A model generated the notes under the pieces. The model had not been told where the DNA came from, made no database searches, and was given only the letters and a program-made list of their open reading frames with translations. A stretch of DNA of 64,000 nucleotides. Origin: an uncultured Pseudomonadota bacterium. Lineage in GTDB: Bacteria; Pseudomonadota; Alphaproteobacteria; RF32; CAG-239. The translations under genes and the position numbers were made by a program. Positions 59,876 to 64,000 of this stretch are shown in pieces. Within the stretch, counting starts at the first letter, position 1. Every line of letters begins with the position of its first letter. The DNA lies in NCBI GenBank assembly GCA_949295915.1, contig CASFNB010000010.1, forward strand, positions 1 to 64,000. The letters are read 5' to 3'.

Positions 59876-59987
59876 ATATAACAAAAGCTTTGATAATATA
59901 AATTTTGCAAACTTGCAAGAGTTTTTTATAAACAAATTTTAAGATTTTTTATCTAAACTTTCAAAAAAACAAATAAGGATAGAAAAA

Positions 59988-60509
59988 ATGTTAAAAGATG
60001 CAGAACAAAAAATTCGCAATATTTCCAATTTTCCTAAAGAGGGAATAGAGTTTAAAGACATTACACCGTTATTAAAAGATGCTAAAGCTTTTCAAGATGT
60101 GATAGATGCTTTTGTACAAAAATTTTCTTCCGAAAAAATAGATTATGTCGTTGCAATAGAATCTCGCGGCTATCTTTTGGGAGCGCCTTTGGCATATAAA
60201 CTCGGCGCAGGTCTGGTCGTGGTGCGCAAGCCGGGAAAACTCCCTGCCGCCGTAGAGCGAGTAGAGTATGATTTGGAATATGGTACCGATGTTTTGGAAA
60301 TTCATAAAGATGCCATAGAAGAAGGTAAGCGCGTCTTGATTATAGATGATTTGCTTGCCACCGGAGGAACTGTTGCCGCAGCTTGTGAATTAGTAAATCG
60401 TCTGGGCGGGAAAATTGTTTCAACTGCATTTTTGATAGAACTTTCTGCTTTGCATGGTCGTCAAAAACTATCTTCCGTCGCCGAAGTTTATTCGCTATTT
60501 ACATACTAA
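59988..60509 (+). CDS. apt: Adenine phosphoribosyltransferase
   Basis: 173 residues, standard length. VAIESRGYLLGAPLAY, GAGLVVVRKPGKLP and LEYGTDVLEIHKDA precede the PRPP-binding motif VLIIDDLLATGGT. It salvages adenine to AMP. An AAGGA site precedes the ATG. It is monocistronic, preceded by tRNA-Glu on the other strand. Confidence 0.96.
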   Translation: MLKDAEQKIRNISNFPKEGIEFKDITPLLKDAKAFQDVIDAFVQKFSSEKIDYVVAIESRGYLLGAPLAYKLGAGLVVVRKPGKLPAAVERVEYDLEYGTDVLEIHKDAIEEGKRVLIIDDLLATGGTVAAACELVNRLGGKIVSTAFLIELSALHGRQKLSSVAEVYSLFTY

Positions 60510-60624
60510 AAAACAACGATTTTAGAGGATATTTTTTTGATAACCTATTTACTGATAAAAATAAATAACATATAATATAAAAAGATAAGACAAAGATGTC
60601 AAAGCCGGCTAAGGAGCTGAGATA

Positions 60625-61113
60625 ATGAAAAAAGCTTTTTTATATATTTTAAGTGCTTTATTTATCGGTTCGGGGGTTTCAATAATTTCCGTTGATGCCG
60701 CCTCTGTCAACACGGATGAGGCAGAACAAATTGAGGTTGTTCCCTTTGCTCAATTGACGGATTATCAAATTCTTTTAACCGGAAGTGAGAATGGCATTTC
60801 AACATATTCCGGCGTTAAAAATAATATTCGTTTATCATTGCAAACGGATTCTAAAGAGATAAGCAAGGTTATTATAGCCTTTGATTATGATACATCTTCC
60901 TCGGTAAAGTCTGCGGATATAGCCGAAATTATAAATATATCAAATAAAATCTTTCCGAATAAAATTTCAGATGCCAAAGCAGCGGCTGAAATTTTGGAAG
61001 AAAAGTTATCAGATATGAATATTGCCCGCGATGAAGACATTTTCAATGTTGAGCAATTGCGTGTTGAAGCTCACATCAATAACGGCATGGTCAATCTGCG
61101 TATTACTAAATAA
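60625..61113 (+). CDS. Secreted protein of unknown function
   Basis: 162 residues with a signal peptide (MKKAFLYILSALFIGSGVSI, cleavage near VDAA). The mature part is alpha/beta (VVPFAQLTDYQILLTGSENG, YSGVKNNIRLSLQ, VIIAFDYDT, then INISNKIFPNKI and a DAKAAAEILEEKL helix). No cysteines or known motif. GGAG precedes the ATG. It is 30 bases upstream of the NUDIX gene. Confidence 0.65.
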   Translation: MKKAFLYILSALFIGSGVSIISVDAASVNTDEAEQIEVVPFAQLTDYQILLTGSENGISTYSGVKNNIRLSLQTDSKEISKVIIAFDYDTSSSVKSADIAEIINISNKIFPNKISDAKAAAEILEEKLSDMNIARDEDIFNVEQLRVEAHINNGMVNLRITK

Positions 61114-61143
61114 TTTCACGCATAAAAAATCAAATAGGTTAAA

Positions 61144-61662
61144 ATGGATATTTTAGAAGCATATAAGTTTTGCCCGATATGCGGTAAATCCGGTTTGAAA
61201 AAAAATAACGACAAAACCGCACAATGCCAAAGTTGTGGTTACAAGATTTATCTTAATCCGTCGATTGGCGGTGTCGGCATGATTTTTAACGATGAAGGAA
61301 AACTTCTTGTCGTTCGCCGCAGTAAAGATCCTGCAAAAGGAACATGGCACATTCCCGGTGGTTTTGTTGAAGTCGGTGAAAGCATAGAGCAGGCTATAGA
61401 GCGCGAGATAAAAGAAGAGCTAAATATTGAGATTAAAGCAGAAAAATACCTGTTCTCCATCCCTAATCTTTATCAATATAAGGGAATAGAACGCTATCCT
61501 TTAGATTTCTTTTTTAAGTGCAAATTGGTCAATATATCGACTATGAGTGTCGATTTGTCCGAAAACAGCGATTATGCTTTTTTGTCGCCGGAAGAAATAA
61601 AAGTAGAAGATTTCGGACTACCGTCCATCAAAGAGGCCATACGTCGCTATTTTCATAAATAA
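61144..61662 (+). CDS. NUDIX hydrolase with N-terminal zinc ribbon
   Basis: 172 residues. A zinc ribbon (FCPICGKSGL...CQSCGYK) at about 9-36 leads to a NUDIX domain with the box GGFVEVGESIEQAIEREIKEE (GGF then GEx7REIKEEL). The layout is that of NudC/ADP-ribose-type NUDIX proteins with a zinc ribbon, shorter than NudC itself. The substrate is probably a nucleotide sugar, ADP-ribose or NADH-like compound. It is the second gene after the secreted protein. Confidence 0.88.
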   Translation: MDILEAYKFCPICGKSGLKKNNDKTAQCQSCGYKIYLNPSIGGVGMIFNDEGKLLVVRRSKDPAKGTWHIPGGFVEVGESIEQAIEREIKEELNIEIKAEKYLFSIPNLYQYKGIERYPLDFFFKCKLVNISTMSVDLSENSDYAFLSPEEIKVEDFGLPSIKEAIRRYFHK

Positions 61663-61679
61663 ATCAAAGATATAAAATC

Positions 61680-61708
61680 TTGACAAACTGTTTTGATATC
61701 CTTATCAA
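61680..61708 (+). promoter_or_regulatory. Candidate promoter
   Basis: TTGACA (61680-61685), 17-base spacer, TATCAA (61703-61708), ahead of the membrane protein gene at 61741. Confidence 0.45.
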
Positions 61709-61740
61709 TAAAAAGAAAGGAAAATTAAGGTGTATTTATT

Positions 61741-62442
61741 ATGATAAACGAAAAAAGAAAATATTTACCTGTATTTCATATTTTGTGCAGCAGTGGTGCT
61801 TATTTCAAATCTAAACTTGCCGCCATGAGTGTGTTTAGCCTCCTAAATTATATCAGTGTCATTTTGGGTGTATACACATGGCGTACGGCAGCTTTTTTTG
61901 TGGTTTTAATATTTGCTTATGCTTTATGGAGCTATTTTTTTCGTTTTTACTTTAATAAGAAACCTTATTTAGAGTTCAAGTCTATGACATCTTCTTTATC
62001 TCCATCCACCAAAATTTTGGTCTTGAGTTTTGTCATTATGACCATTCTTATCTTATTACCGTTTATCCTACCGTTTTTAGGCTTGGGAGATGCCGACTAT
62101 TATATGCAATTTTTAAATGATAAAGAAATGCTGAATACAATAGTTGGTGTAGTAAGCATATTTTTAGCGCCGTTCATGTTTTTCCGCCCGTTTTTTGCAT
62201 GGATAGCCTCCGCTTTAGGGTACAATAAGAGTTTAAAATTTGCTTTTTATCATACTCAGGGCAACTATAAACAAATAGTATGTTTGTTGCTGATATTGAA
62301 CATTCCCTATGTTTTATTGGAACAAATCTGCCAATATTTAGCCCTTCCGCCATATATATTTTATCTTTTCTTATCCCCCTTAATAGTTTACATGAATATA
62401 GTAATGGCGCGTTGCTATGAATTTTTCTTTATAGAAGATTAG
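61741..62442 (+). CDS. Polytopic membrane protein of unknown function
   Basis: 233 residues with about five to six membrane segments (about 28-48, 50-72, 95-118, 137-160, 178-200 and 205-225). The soluble N-terminus is short and no signature motif is visible. It may be of the YIP1/DUF style found in Alphaproteobacteria, but I cannot confirm that. It is convergent with ligA, only two bases apart. Confidence 0.65.
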   Translation: MINEKRKYLPVFHILCSSGAYFKSKLAAMSVFSLLNYISVILGVYTWRTAAFFVVLIFAYALWSYFFRFYFNKKPYLEFKSMTSSLSPSTKILVLSFVIMTILILLPFILPFLGLGDADYYMQFLNDKEMLNTIVGVVSIFLAPFMFFRPFFAWIASALGYNKSLKFAFYHTQGNYKQIVCLLLILNIPYVLLEQICQYLALPPYIFYLFLSPLIVYMNIVMARCYEFFFIED

Positions 62443-62444
62443 TC

Positions 62445-64000
<1,556 letters not shown>

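Overview
This 64 kb window comes from an AT-rich bacterial chromosome that is most likely alphaproteobacterial. The support is the master cell-cycle regulator CtrA (50517-51203) divergent from fliI-fliJ, the order prmC - DUF4167 protein - (metallophosphoesterase) - clpB, an RpoH-type sigma factor, and a DUF2934 protein. Signal peptides, a lipobox and an EptA-type lipid A enzyme indicate a Gram-negative envelope. An uncultured, low-GC, possibly gut-associated lineage is my inference; nothing here names a genus.

The left 25 kb is accessory DNA. It opens with the end of a phage-like gene and a serine recombinase. Next comes a two-gene restriction-modification locus: an NPPY methyltransferase and a GIY-YIG/DEAH helicase. 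From 6.5 to 12.8 kb lies a compact cluster I cannot match to a known system. It has an Hsp70-like protein and a dTMP-kinase-like protein transcribed divergently, and facing them an overlapping operon of a NUDIX hydrolase, a B12-type radical SAM enzyme, a radical SAM/SPASM enzyme and an adenosine-deaminase-like enzyme. Two genes of this cluster carry long poly-G tracts. From 12.9 to 18.6 kb small cargo genes sit among recurring intergenic repeats and long-stem hairpins: an acetyltransferase, three copies of a small membrane protein, a cysteine-rich SnoaL protein with a CsoR repressor, and a metallo-beta-lactamase-fold hydrolase. At 22.4-24.7 kb a C-protein-controlled Type II R-M system is bracketed by perfect 29-bp inverted repeats and an 8-bp direct repeat, so it looks like a mobile cassette.

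The right 39 kb is mostly core genome. It includes hsp20, a polyprenol-kinase-like gene, an eptA homologue divergent from its probable two-component system, asnS, rpoH, prmC, clpB, tRNA-Leu(CAA), a MATE transporter, a TPR-methyltransferase, the operon glgB-glgX-malQ, ctrA, fliI-fliJ, sodB, ybaK, an FHA protein, msrAB, tRNA-Glu(CTC), apt, a zinc-ribbon NUDIX gene and the 3' part of ligA. Several conserved-looking proteins remain unassigned. Intrinsic terminators are abundant and mark most transcription units.

Three themes stand out. The first is DNA and nucleotide defence or modification: two R-M systems plus the radical-SAM nucleotide-like cluster. The second is stress and envelope adaptation: RpoH with ClpB and Hsp20, EptA with its two-component system, and SodB and MsrAB. 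The third is alphaproteobacterial cell-cycle and flagellar control by CtrA.
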